From contig NZ_FNQJ01000004.1 of NCBI RefSeq assembly GCF_900107605.1, forward strand, positions 182,439-246,438: a stretch of DNA of 64,000 nt. Reading direction: 5' to 3'. The notes under the pieces are model-generated. The model was not told where the DNA came from. It did not search any database and worked only from the letters and a program-made list of their open reading frames with translations. This document shows, piece by piece, positions 7,789-16,410 of this stretch (position 1 is its first letter; each line of letters begins with the position of its first letter). A program made the position numbers and the translations under genes. The DNA comes from Acidovorax soli. Lineage in GTDB: Bacteria > Pseudomonadota > Gammaproteobacteria > Burkholderiales > Burkholderiaceae_C.

Positions 7789-9153
7789 ATGAAGCAAGAA
7801 ACCCAAGCCACCATCCATCCCCTGGCGCAGTTTGCTGCCACGCTGCAATGGAGCGACGTGCCGGCGCCCGTGCAGCGCCGCGCCGAAGACCTGTGGGTGG
7901 ACTGGTTCGGCTCCGTGCTGGCCGGCTGCCGCGCGCGGCCCGTGGCCAGCATCACGCGCTTTGCGCTGTCGCAGGGCCCGGCACAAGGCCCGGCCGAGGT
8001 GATTGGCCACGGCGCCACCAGCAGCCCCATGATGGCCGCGCTGGCCAACGCCGCGGCCAGCCATGTGGCCGAGCAGGACGATGTGCACAACGGCTCGGTG
8101 TTCCACCCGGCGGCCGTGGTCTTTCCGCCCGCGCTGGCCGTGGCGCAGCAGATCGGCGCCAGCGGCGCGCAGCTGATGGCGGCCTGCGTGGCGGGCTACG
8201 AGGTCGGCATCCGCGTGGGCGAGTTCCTGGGCCGCAGCCACTACAAGGTGTTCCATACCACGGCCACGGCCGGCACGCTGGCGGCGGCCGCCGCCGTGGG
8301 GCGCCTGCTGGAGCTTACGCCCGCGCAGATGCAGCATGCCTTCGGCTCGGCCGGCACGCAGTCGGCGGGGCTGTGGGAATTCTTGCGCACCGCGGCCGAC
8401 AGCAAGCAGCTGCACACCGCGCACGCCGCCTCTGCGGGGCTGATGGCCGCCTTCCTGGCCAAGGACGGTTTCACCGGCGCGCAGGACATCTTCACCGGCC
8501 CGCAGGGCCTGGCTGCGGGCATGTCCACCGACGCCAACCCGGCCAAGCTCACCGAGGGACTGGGCACCCGCTGGGCCACGGCCGAGACATCGTTCAAGTG
8601 GCATGCCTCGTGCCGCCACACGCACCCCGCCGCCGATGCGCTGCAGCAGGTGATGCGCGAGCACGGCCTCGCGCCCGCCGACATCGCACAGGTCACCTGC
8701 CATGTGCACCAGGGCGCCATCGATGTGCTCGGGCCGGTGGTCTCGCCCACCACGGTGCACCAGAGCAAGTTTTCCATGGGCACCGTGCTGGCATTGGCGG
8801 CGCGCTTTGGCCATGCGGGTTTGACCGAATTCGACGCGCAGTTCCTGGCACCGGATACTGTGGCCCTGCGCGAGAAGGTGCGCATGGAGCTGGACCCCGA
8901 GGTGGATGCCGCCTACCCGCAACGCTGGATTGGCAAGGTCACCGTGCAGACGACGGATGGCCGCCAGCTGGCCGGCCGCGTGGAAGAGCCCAAGGGCGAC
9001 CCCGGCAACACCCTCTCGCGTGCAGAGCTCACCGCCAAGGCGCTGCGCCTGGCAGCCTATGGTGGTGCGGTATCTGCCGCGCAGGCCGAGGCCTCCGTGC
9101 AGCGCCTGTGGCGGGTGCAGGAGTGGCCGCGCACGGAGCACCTGCTGGGCTGA
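7789..9153 (+). CDS. MmgE/PrpD family protein
   Basis: A 454-residue member of the family that includes 2-methylcitrate dehydratase PrpD and cis-aconitate decarboxylase (the itaconate-forming enzyme). Family features: VDWFGSVLAG near the N-terminus, AAASHVAEQDDVHN (active-site Asp/His region) and KWHASCRHTHPAADAL. A PrpD-like gene also occurs in the P. aeruginosa itaconate cluster, where its exact role is unclear. Here it follows the CoA-transferase by 50 bp and precedes a Bug receptor. It could isomerise or dehydrate a related C5/C6 acid. Confidence 0.83.
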   Translation: MKQETQATIHPLAQFAATLQWSDVPAPVQRRAEDLWVDWFGSVLAGCRARPVASITRFALSQGPAQGPAEVIGHGATSSPMMAALANAAASHVAEQDDVHNGSVFHPAAVVFPPALAVAQQIGASGAQLMAACVAGYEVGIRVGEFLGRSHYKVFHTTATAGTLAAAAAVGRLLELTPAQMQHAFGSAGTQSAGLWEFLRTAADSKQLHTAHAASAGLMAAFLAKDGFTGAQDIFTGPQGLAAGMSTDANPAKLTEGLGTRWATAETSFKWHASCRHTHPAADALQQVMREHGLAPADIAQVTCHVHQGAIDVLGPVVSPTTVHQSKFSMGTVLALAARFGHAGLTEFDAQFLAPDTVALREKVRMELDPEVDAAYPQRWIGKVTVQTTDGRQLAGRVEEPKGDPGNTLSRAELTAKALRLAAYGGAVSAAQAEASVQRLWRVQEWPRTEHLLG

Positions 9154-9241
9154 CCTCCGGGACACGGCAACCGCCGCGGCCCACGACCCCCAAGGGACGC
9201 AGCAGACGCCCCGTTCACCACCATCCACAAGGAGACATTGC

Positions 9242-10255
9242 ATGACTGCACGCTTTACCCTGATTTCCCGACGCACCCTCGCCGGCTCCGTTGCGGGCGC
9301 CTGCGCGGCACTCGCCCTGGGCCTGAGCGGCAACGCCCTGGCCAGCACCTGGCCCGAAAAGACCGTCACCCTGGTCGTGCCCTACAGCGCGGGTGGCCCC
9401 ACCGACGTGGTGGCGCGCCTGCTGGCCGTGCCCATGGGCCAGTCGCTGGGCCAGACGGTGGTGGTGGAAAACACCGTGGGTGCGGGCGGCACGCTGGCGC
9501 CCGCGCGCATCGTCCGCTCCAAGCCCGACGGCTACACCATCCTGATCCACCACATGGGCATGGCCACGGCCCCGGCGCTGTACAAGAAGCTGCCCTACGA
9601 CCCGCTCAAGGACTTCGAGTACATCGGCCAGGTGCTGGATGTGCCCATGACGCTGCTGTCGCGCAAGGACTTTCCTGCGAACAACTTCCAGGAGCTGCAG
9701 GACTACGTCAAGAAGAACCAGGACAAGGTATCGCTGGCCAACGCAGGCATTGGTGCCGTGTCGCAGCTGTGCGGCATGCTGCTCATGCACCAGCTGGGCG
9801 TGAAGCTGACCACCGTCCCCTACAAGGGCGCCGGTCCGGCCATGAACGACCTGATGGGCGGCCAGGTGGACCTGCTGTGCGACCAGACCACGCAGACCGC
9901 GCCCGTGATCCAGGATGGCAAGCGCGCCAAGGTGTTCGGCGTGACCACGCCCAAGCGCCTGTCGTCCATGCCCAGCATTCCCACGCTCGATGAGCAGGGC
10001 CTCAAGGGCTTTGACGTGAAGGTGTGGCACGGCATGTATGCCCCCAAGGGCACGCCCAAGGACGTGATGGACAAGCTCAACAAGGCATTGAACGTGGCCA
10101 TCAAGGACGACAACGTGAAAAAGCGCATTGCCGAGCTGAGCTCTGACCTCGTCACGCCCGAGAAGGCCACCCCCGAGGGCCTGCGCAAGCACCTGGAGAT
10201 CGAGGTGGCGCGCTGGGACAAGGTCATCAAGGCTGCGGGCGTGAGCGCGGAGTGA
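9242..10255 (+). CDS. Bug/TctC family receptor (2 of 7), itaconate-cluster solute receptor candidate
   Basis: A 337-residue periplasmic binding protein with a Sec-type leader (SRRTLAGSVAGACAALALGL...ALA) and family motifs VTLVVPYSAGGPTDVVAR, VVVENTVGAGGTLAP and PDGYTILI. Start ATG 9242 is preceded by AAGGAG. It sits between the PrpD-like and lyase genes, where the P. aeruginosa itaconate cluster has a TRAP transporter elsewhere in the operon, so it probably binds itaconate or a related dicarboxylate. No permease gene is present nearby. Confidence 0.87.
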   Translation: MTARFTLISRRTLAGSVAGACAALALGLSGNALASTWPEKTVTLVVPYSAGGPTDVVARLLAVPMGQSLGQTVVVENTVGAGGTLAPARIVRSKPDGYTILIHHMGMATAPALYKKLPYDPLKDFEYIGQVLDVPMTLLSRKDFPANNFQELQDYVKKNQDKVSLANAGIGAVSQLCGMLLMHQLGVKLTTVPYKGAGPAMNDLMGGQVDLLCDQTTQTAPVIQDGKRAKVFGVTTPKRLSSMPSIPTLDEQGLKGFDVKVWHGMYAPKGTPKDVMDKLNKALNVAIKDDNVKKRIAELSSDLVTPEKATPEGLRKHLEIEVARWDKVIKAAGVSAE

Positions 10256-10257
10256 AG

Positions 10258-10392
10258 AGAGACATCCCCCTGTGGCGCTACGCGCCTTCCCCCTTCTCTC
10301 GAATTGCTGCGCAATTCGGGAAGGGGGACGCCGCCAGCGCGGCGGGGCGGCCCTTGCGCGGCGGCCCTGGCCTGGGTCGCGCCAGTTTCATG
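10258..10392 (+). repeat. GC-rich 3'-end repeat, copy 3 (family A)
   Basis: Begins a few bases after the stop codon of the Bug gene and reads in the opposite sense to copies 1, 2, 4 and 6, which follows the opposite gene direction. Core GGGGCGGCCCTTGCGC and GGGTCGCGCCAGTTTCATG. Includes a hairpin CGAATTGCTGCGCAATTCG flanked by CCCCCTT / AAGGGGG runs (10291-10327). Confidence 0.78.
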
Positions 10393-10448
10393 GGTCACGG
10401 TTAGCGCACAGTGCGATGGAGAGTTCATGCCGTTAAAAGAAAGCATCC

Positions 10449-11321
10449 ATGTCTGATTTGGTTTCACAGGCCTGCTCCTTCCTGTTCGTTCCTGCCACCC
10501 AGCCGGATCGGTTGCCCAAGGCCCTGGCCAGCGGCGCCGACATCGTGATTGCCGACTGGGAGGACGCCGTGGCCCCCGCTGACAAGGAGCGCGCACGCGC
10601 GGCCCTGCTGGAGGCCGTGGCTGCGCTGCCAGCCGCGCAGCGCGCGCGCCTGCTGGTGCGCATCAACAGCGATGGTTCGCCCTGGTTTGCCGCCGACCTG
10701 GCCGCGCTGGCGCAGCTCGCGGCGCAGGGCCTGGCCGGCGCCGTGGTGCCCAAGGCCGAAGGCGCGCCCACCCTGCAGGCCGTGGCCCAGGCTGCCGGGC
10801 CTGGCGCCATGCTGGTGCCGCTGGTCGAAAGCGTGGCCGGCCTTGCCGCTGCCGACACCCTGGCCGCCGCGCCGCAGGTGGCGCGGCTGGCCTTCGGGCA
10901 CCTGGACTTCCAGGTGGACGCCGGCATGGCCTGCGGCGAAGACGAGCAGGAACTGCTGCCCGTGCGCATGGCCCTGGTGTTCGCCTCGCGCCGCGCAGGG
11001 CTGGCCGTCCCCATCGACGGCGTGACGGTGGACACGCGCAACCCCGAGCGCATGGCCCGCGACAGCGAGCGCGCACGCCGCATGGGCTTTGGCGGCAAGC
11101 TGTGCATCCACCCGGCGCAGGTGGCGGTGCTGCACGCCGCTTTCGACCCCGACGAAGCCGCCGTGGCCCAGGCGCTGCGCGTGCAGCAGGCGCTGCAGCA
11201 GGCCGGTGGCGGCGTCTGCGTGCTCGATGGCCGCATGGTCGATGCGCCGGTGCTGGCGCAGGCCCGGCACACCCTGCAGCGCCACGCGCGGGCGCAGCAG
11301 CGCCTTGCCGCCGCCAGCTAA
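10449..11321 (+). CDS. ccl: HpcH/HpaI (CitE-like) CoA-ester lyase, citramalyl-CoA lyase candidate (Ccl)
   Basis: A 290-residue TIM-barrel lyase of the citrate lyase beta / malyl-CoA lyase family. Motifs: SFLFVPATQPDRLPKALASG, DIVIADWEDAV (metal-binding Asp/Glu), LVRINSDG, LVESVAGL, FGHLDFQVD and GKLCIHPAQV. Such enzymes cleave 3-hydroxyacyl-CoA esters; in itaconate breakdown (S)-citramalyl-CoA is split to acetyl-CoA and pyruvate. It ends the itaconate-like gene set. A repeat and 190 bp separate it from the preceding gene, so it may have its own promoter. Malyl-CoA lyase is an alternative. Confidence 0.78.
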   Translation: MSDLVSQACSFLFVPATQPDRLPKALASGADIVIADWEDAVAPADKERARAALLEAVAALPAAQRARLLVRINSDGSPWFAADLAALAQLAAQGLAGAVVPKAEGAPTLQAVAQAAGPGAMLVPLVESVAGLAAADTLAAAPQVARLAFGHLDFQVDAGMACGEDEQELLPVRMALVFASRRAGLAVPIDGVTVDTRNPERMARDSERARRMGFGGKLCIHPAQVAVLHAAFDPDEAAVAQALRVQQALQQAGGGVCVLDGRMVDAPVLAQARHTLQRHARAQQRLAAAS

Positions 11322-11428
11322 CAACCTCCTAACGATCAGCTAACGATCAGGGCCCGCCAGCGCCGGGCCTCCGTCCGGCAGCGCACCCGCGCCGTCACCG
11401 CCATGCACACAACGTCCTCAATCCCTAA

Positions 11429-12652
11429 GTGACTTCCTCGCGCACCACACCGCTTTGGATGATGCTGCTGGCACTGTTGTCGGGCTTTGCGCTCAGCCAG
11501 GCCTATCGCACCACCACGGCCATCCTCGCCCAGGGCCTGCAGGCAGATTTCGGCCTGCAGGCCTCATCGCTGGGGGCGTTTGCCGGGCTGTTTGGCTTGT
11601 CGTTCGGCGTTGCGCAGCTGCTGATGGGTATTGCGCTGGACCGCTACGGCCTGCGCCGCACGGTGCTGGCAGCCGCGCCCCTGGGAATTGCCGGTGCGGC
11701 CCTATCGGCCCTGGCACCCAGCTATGGCTGGCTGATGGCCGGGCAGGTGCTGATCGGGGTGGGCTATTCGCCAGCCTTCGTGGCCTGCACGCTGTTCATT
11801 GCGCGCCATTTCGCGGTCGACCGCTTTGCCTTCTTCTCGGGCCTGAGCATGGGCGTGGGCGGGCTGGGGCTCCTGTTCACCGGCACGCCGCTGGCGTGGG
11901 TGGTGCAGCACTGGGGTTGGCGCATGGGCTTTGGCATTTTGGCGGGCTTGAGCGTGCTGTCGTGGCTGGTGATTCACTTCGTGGTGCACGAACCCGCACC
12001 TGCCGACGCCGTGCACCGCCCGGCATCCAGCTGGGGCGAGGCGCTGGTGGGCATGGGCCGGCTCTTTGCCGTACCGCACACCTGGGGCATCGTGGTTCTG
12101 GGCATGTCGTGTTACGCGGCTTTTTTGTCGCTGCGCGGCCTGTGGCTGGGGCCGCTGCTGATCAACCGCTACGGTTTTTCGCTGGTGGACAGCGGTAACG
12201 TGGCGCTGGTGCTGTCGCTGATCGCGCTATTCACACCGGCCGCGTTTGGCCGCATGGACCCGGGCGCACCCCGGCGCCGTGCCTGGGTTGGCCGCGCGTC
12301 GCTGCTGATGGCCGGCCTGTTTGCGGCGATGGCCCTGGTGCAAAACGCCAGCGTCACCGTGACGCTGATGATTGTGATGGGGCTGCTGTCGGGCTACAGC
12401 ATCCTGCAGTACGCCGACGTGCGCTCTTCCTACCCTGCCGAGCTGACCGGACGCGCCCTGTCGCTCTACACCATGGCCATGTTCCTGGGCGTTGCCTTCA
12501 TGCAATCGCTGACCGGTGCCGTCGCCGCCTGGGCCGCAAGCGCGGGGCTGGAGCCCTACCGCACCGTGCTGCTGACCATCGCCGCTTGGCTGGCGCTGGC
12601 CTCGCTGGCGTTCCGGTGGCTGCCCGCGTCGCCGCTGCTCAAGCAAGGTTGA
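11429..12652 (+). CDS. MFS transporter
   Basis: A 407-residue major facilitator superfamily protein with about 12 hydrophobic segments and the loop 2-3 motif AQLLMGIALDRYGLRRTVL (G-x-x-x-D-R-x-G-R-R type). The reading frame starts at GTG 11429; an internal ATG at 11459 (MMLLALLSGFALSQAY) is an equally good start, and neither has a clear ribosome binding site. Placed between the lyase gene and a convergent CoA-transferase, so it may export or import an organic acid used by the neighbouring pathways. The substrate is unknown. Confidence 0.82.
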   Translation: MTSSRTTPLWMMLLALLSGFALSQAYRTTTAILAQGLQADFGLQASSLGAFAGLFGLSFGVAQLLMGIALDRYGLRRTVLAAAPLGIAGAALSALAPSYGWLMAGQVLIGVGYSPAFVACTLFIARHFAVDRFAFFSGLSMGVGGLGLLFTGTPLAWVVQHWGWRMGFGILAGLSVLSWLVIHFVVHEPAPADAVHRPASSWGEALVGMGRLFAVPHTWGIVVLGMSCYAAFLSLRGLWLGPLLINRYGFSLVDSGNVALVLSLIALFTPAAFGRMDPGAPRRRAWVGRASLLMAGLFAAMALVQNASVTVTLMIVMGLLSGYSILQYADVRSSYPAELTGRALSLYTMAMFLGVAFMQSLTGAVAAWAASAGLEPYRTVLLTIAAWLALASLAFRWLPASPLLKQG

Positions 12653-12687
12653 TAACGCCCGCCGCGCATACCGCGGGCGCATTCCGG

Positions 12688-13800
12688 TCAGCGTTGGCGC
12701 CACACGGCCCGTGCGCCGGAGTGGCCCAGGCTTTCCATGACCGACTGCGTGTGCGCGCCGGGCGCGCAGGCCTCACCTGGCGCATAGGCTGCGCCACCGA
12801 AGCGCGGCGCAGGAGCGGCCTGCAGCACACCCTGGCGTTCGGCGTACACGCCACGTGCCTGCATGTGTGGATGCCCTGCGGCCTCCACGGGGCTGAGCAC
12901 GGCACCAAAGCAGGCGTCGGTGGGCTCCAGCAGGGCCTGCCAGTGCGCACGCGGCTGGGCCAGGAACAGGGCGGCCAGCCGCGCGCGGCGCGCGGGCCAG
13001 GCCGCCTTGTCCCACTGCGGACCGGTGAAATCCGGGTCGCCTGCCAGTCCCAGGACCTCCAGCAGCAAGGCATGGAACTGCGGCTCGATGGCGCCCACGG
13101 TGATGTGGTGGCCGTCGGCGCAGACGTAGGTGTCATAGAACGGCGCGCTGTCGTGGATGCTCTGGCCACGCACATCGGCCACCAGGCCGCTCTGGCGCGC
13201 GCTGAGCATCAGGTTGAGCATATGGGCTGCGCCGTCCACGATGGCGGCATCCACCACCGTGCCGCGGCCCGTGGCGCGCGCCTGCACGATGCCCGACAGC
13301 AGGCCCGTCATCAGGTACAGGGCGCCGCCGCCGATGTCGCCCAGCACGGCGAAGGGCGACACGGGCCGCGCGTCCGCCGGGCTGCAGCCCCACAGCGCGC
13401 CGCTGACGGCGGCATAGTTGGTGTCGTGCCCGGCGCGCGGCGCCAGCGGCCCGCTCTGGCCCCAGCCCGTCATGCGGCCATAGACCAGGCGCGGGTTGAC
13501 GCGCAGACATTCCTCGGGCCCCAGGCCCAGGCGCTCCATCACGCCGGGGCGCATGCCTTCTATGAGCGCATCGGCCTCGGCCACCAGCGCCAGCACCAGC
13601 TGGCGGCCTTCCTCGGTCTTGAGGTCGGCGAACACCGAGCGCTTGCCGCGGTTGAGCAGCGCGCCGGTGGTCTCGCGGCCCTTCGTCTCGCGCACCACGG
13701 AGATCACGTCCGCCCCCAGGTCGGCGAGGTGCATCGCACAAAATGGCCCCGGCCCCAGGCCGCCAATTTCCAGCACGCGTACGCTGTCCAGTACCTTCAC
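12688..13800 (-). CDS. CaiB/BaiF CoA-transferase, alpha-methylacyl-CoA racemase-like
   Basis: A 370-residue type III CoA-transferase/racemase. YGRMTGWGQSGPLAPRAGHD followed by TNYAAVSGAL matches the active-site block of alpha-methylacyl-CoA racemase (His-Asp pair in GHDxNY). The racemase inverts 2-methyl-branched acyl-CoA before beta-oxidation. The start is GTG 13800 because AAGGAGACACC lies directly upstream and the protein then begins VKVLDSVRVLEIGGLGPGP, as expected for the family; longer frames run into the IclR gene. Follows the IclR gene by 41 bp. Confidence 0.83.
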   Translation of the reverse strand: MKVLDSVRVLEIGGLGPGPFCAMHLADLGADVISVVRETKGRETTGALLNRGKRSVFADLKTEEGRQLVLALVAEADALIEGMRPGVMERLGLGPEECLRVNPRLVYGRMTGWGQSGPLAPRAGHDTNYAAVSGALWGCSPADARPVSPFAVLGDIGGGALYLMTGLLSGIVQARATGRGTVVDAAIVDGAAHMLNLMLSARQSGLVADVRGQSIHDSAPFYDTYVCADGHHITVGAIEPQFHALLLEVLGLAGDPDFTGPQWDKAAWPARRARLAALFLAQPRAHWQALLEPTDACFGAVLSPVEAAGHPHMQARGVYAERQGVLQAAPAPRFGGAAYAPGEACAPGAHTQSVMESLGHSGARAVWRQR

Positions 13801-13841
13801 GGTGTCTCCTTGGTTGGTGTTGTGTGTTGCTTTGGGCCGCA

Positions 13842-14630
13842 TCAGGTCAGGCCCGATGCCCCGAGCACGCTCTCCACCGAACGCACCAGCGTGCGCAGGC
13901 GCGGTCCCAGGTCTGTCTCCAGCCGGGTGTATATGGGGCTGAAGACCGGCACCGAGACCGCGAACACCCAGAGTTCGCCGTCTTGCGGCTGCGACATGGG
14001 CACGGCGATGGATTCGATCTCGCGGTGCAGGTCGCCATGGCTGCGGCAAAAGCCGTGGCGGGCGAAGTCGTCGCGTGCGTCTGCCAGGCGCTGCTCCAGC
14101 CAGGCGGCGCGCTGCGGGTCTTTGCGCTGCAGGTCCTGCAGGTAGGCCTGGCGATCGTCCTCTGCCATGCCCAGCAGGTAGGCACGGCCCGTGGCCGTGC
14201 GCGAGAGCGATGTGGACACGCCGATTTCCTGGCGGAACACCGTGTTGCCCATGCCGTTGGCCAGCTCCACCAGGCACAGCTCGCGCCTGTAGCCCACGGC
14301 CAGCTGCACCTGCCCCTCGGTCAGGTCGGCCAGCGCCTGCATGTGCGGCCGGGCGAACTGGCGCAGGGCCATGCGCGTGAGCACGGGCGAGGCCAGCTGC
14401 AGCAAACCCAGGCCCGGCACGTACTTGGACAGGCGCTCCGAGTAGCGCAGCAAACCCAGCTCGCACAGCGTGTCCGTCAGGCGAAACAGCGTGGGCTTGG
14501 GCAGGCCGGTCAGGTCCATCAGCTCCTTGGCGCTGAGTTCCTGGCATTTGTTGGAAAAGCACCGCAATATGGAAACGCCACGCACCAGGGCGCTGACCAG
14601 CTTGCCGTCCGGATCTGCGTTCACGTTCAC
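13842..14630 (-). CDS. IclR family transcriptional regulator
   Basis: A 262-residue IclR-type regulator. The N-terminal winged helix shows SALVRGVSILRCFSN and LSAKELMDLTGLPKPTLFRL; the C-terminal effector domain includes TATGRAYLLGM and ESIAVPMSQPQDG. Located in the middle of the minus-strand catabolic set, 48 bp after the crotonase gene and before the racemase-like gene, so it is the best local candidate to control these genes in response to an acid or CoA-ester. Its operator was not identified. Confidence 0.88.
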   Translation of the reverse strand: MNVNADPDGKLVSALVRGVSILRCFSNKCQELSAKELMDLTGLPKPTLFRLTDTLCELGLLRYSERLSKYVPGLGLLQLASPVLTRMALRQFARPHMQALADLTEGQVQLAVGYRRELCLVELANGMGNTVFRQEIGVSTSLSRTATGRAYLLGMAEDDRQAYLQDLQRKDPQRAAWLEQRLADARDDFARHGFCRSHGDLHREIESIAVPMSQPQDGELWVFAVSVPVFSPIYTRLETDLGPRLRTLVRSVESVLGASGLT

Positions 14631-14678
14631 ATGGACCTCAAAAGCTCAAAAAACCAGAGATTTTCGCCTGTTTCCACA

Positions 14679-15473
14679 TCAGGCCTGCGGCCACTGGAAG
14701 GGCATTGGCCTTTTCTCCAGGAAGCAACGCACAGCGTCCCGGTGCTCGGGCGTGCCCATGGCTAGGGCCTGGGCGTTGGCCTCCTGCTCCAGCAGCGAGG
14801 GCAGGTCGCTGGCGGCCAGCGCGAGCGAGCGCTTGATGAGGCTCAGCGCCACGGGCGATGCGCCCACGAAGCTGCGCGCGATGTCCTGGGCGCGGCCTTG
14901 CAGCGCGCCGGGCTCGACCAGCTCGGTGGCAATGCCCAGCCGCAGCGCCTCCTCGGCCGAGACCTCGCGGCCCGACAGCATCAGCTCGCGCGCACGCTGC
15001 ACGCCGACCACGCGCGGCAGGGTGTAGAACGCCGCGCAGTCCGGCACCACGCCGACGCGGATGAACGACATGGCAAAGCGCGTGCGCGTGCTGGCGATGA
15101 TGAAGTCCGCCGCCAGCGCCAGGCTGAAGCCCGCGCCATAGGCCGCGCCGTCCACGGCGGCGACCACCGGCTTGTCCAGCAGCATCAGGTCCTTGAGCCA
15201 GTCGTGCAGGCTGGTGAGGCGCCGGCGCCAGCCGCCGTTGTCCAGCCCGCTGGCCGCGATGTTGCCCAGGTCCCCGCCCGAGCAGAAATGCGCGCCCGCG
15301 CCCGTCAGCACCAGCGCGCGGATGGCAGGGTCGGCCTGCACCTGGCGCACCACCTCGGCCATCTCCACGCGCATGGCGGGGTCGAAGGCGTTGCGCTTGT
15401 CGGGGTTGCTCAAGGTCAGCGTGGCCACGCCGTCCTGCACGCCGAAAACGATGCGTTCGTAGGTCTTGCTCAT
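14679..15473 (-). CDS. Enoyl-CoA hydratase/isomerase family protein
   Basis: A 264-residue crotonase with oxyanion-hole segments GAGAHFCSGGDLGN and DGAAYGAGFSLALAADF. The catalytic block reads FIRVGVVPDCAAFYTLPR, with Asp in the position used by PaaG/isomerase-type enzymes and no hydratase-type Glu pair. The start ATG 15473 overlaps the stop of the upstream SDR gene by 4 bp (ATGA-type), which shows translational coupling. Because the upstream protein resembles 2,4-dienoyl-CoA reductase, an enoyl-CoA isomerase role would complete degradation of unsaturated acyl chains. Confidence 0.86.
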   Translation of the reverse strand: MSKTYERIVFGVQDGVATLTLSNPDKRNAFDPAMRVEMAEVVRQVQADPAIRALVLTGAGAHFCSGGDLGNIAASGLDNGGWRRRLTSLHDWLKDLMLLDKPVVAAVDGAAYGAGFSLALAADFIIASTRTRFAMSFIRVGVVPDCAAFYTLPRVVGVQRARELMLSGREVSAEEALRLGIATELVEPGALQGRAQDIARSFVGASPVALSLIKRSLALAASDLPSLLEQEANAQALAMGTPEHRDAVRCFLEKRPMPFQWPQA

Positions 15474-16276
15474 GCCGCGCTCCGGGGGGTGTAGGAGGCG
15501 CGCATGTCGCGCCCGCCGCGCAGCGACGAGCCGCCATCCACGGGAATCACCGCACCCGTCACGTAGCCCGCCTGTGGTGACGACAGGAACAGCGCCATGT
15601 TGGCAATATCTTCCAGCGTGCCCATGCGCTGCAGCGGCACGCTGGCCACTGCATTGGCCAGCGCCTCGGGCGATGGTGCCAGGCGCCGCATGCCCTCGGT
15701 GTCGCCAATCGGGCCGGGGGCGATGGCGTTCACACGCACGCCCACCTCGCCCCATTCCATGGCCAGCACGCGCGTCATCATGTCGATGCCGGCCTTGGCG
15801 GCGCAGGCATGGACCTGGTACATGGTGGGGTTGACGCCCTGCGGCGCCGAGATGTTGATGACGCTGGCGCCGGGCTTCTTGAGCATCGGGTAGGCCAGGC
15901 GCAGCACATGGAAGGTGCCGTTCAGGTCGATGTCGATCACGGTCTTGAAGCCGTTGGGCGACAGGTCGGCCGCGGGCGCGATGAAGTTGCCCGCCGCGCC
16001 GGAGACCAGCACGTCGATCTCGCCGAACTGCGCATGCGCCTCACGCAGCGCGGCCTCCACCGCGGCGGCGTCGCGCACGTCGGCGCTAATGCCCAGCGCC
16101 TGGGCGCCCAGCGCGCGCAGCCCGTCGGCCGCCTGCTGCACCTTGTCGGGCGAGCGGCTCATGACCGTCACGTTGGCGCCCGCGCGCGCAAACGCCTGGG
16201 CAATGCCCAGGTTGATGCCGCTGGTGCCGCCGGCGACAAACACATGGCGGCCGGCAAAGGAGGGGGATTCAGACAT
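15470..16276 (-). CDS. SDR family oxidoreductase, 2,4-dienoyl-CoA reductase-like
   Basis: A 268-residue short-chain reductase. Motifs: VFVAGGTSGINLGIAQAFA, VTVMSRSPDKV, NFIAPAADLSPNGFKTVIDI and VHACAAKAGIDMMTR. The GNFIAP...LSPNGF...DIDLNGTF segment resembles peroxisomal 2,4-dienoyl-CoA reductase. The usual active-site Tyr is replaced in this region (VHACAAK instead of YxxxK), which also occurs in dienoyl-CoA reductases that use other residues. Coupled by a 4-bp overlap to the crotonase gene. Confidence 0.82.
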   Translation of the reverse strand: MSESPSFAGRHVFVAGGTSGINLGIAQAFARAGANVTVMSRSPDKVQQAADGLRALGAQALGISADVRDAAAVEAALREAHAQFGEIDVLVSGAAGNFIAPAADLSPNGFKTVIDIDLNGTFHVLRLAYPMLKKPGASVINISAPQGVNPTMYQVHACAAKAGIDMMTRVLAMEWGEVGVRVNAIAPGPIGDTEGMRRLAPSPEALANAVASVPLQRMGTLEDIANMALFLSSPQAGYVTGAVIPVDGGSSLRGGRDMRASYTPRSAA

Positions 16277-16410
16277 GGGTGGTTTCTTTCTGCGCCGCCT
16301 CTTGCAGCGGGCGCCATGGATTTCGTCGGTTGCGGGGACTGGGGTCAGGGATCAACGACGCCGCCCCGGTGCGGCGCCCTGAGAGGTGTTCAAAAGTGGG
16401 CTTCATGGCG

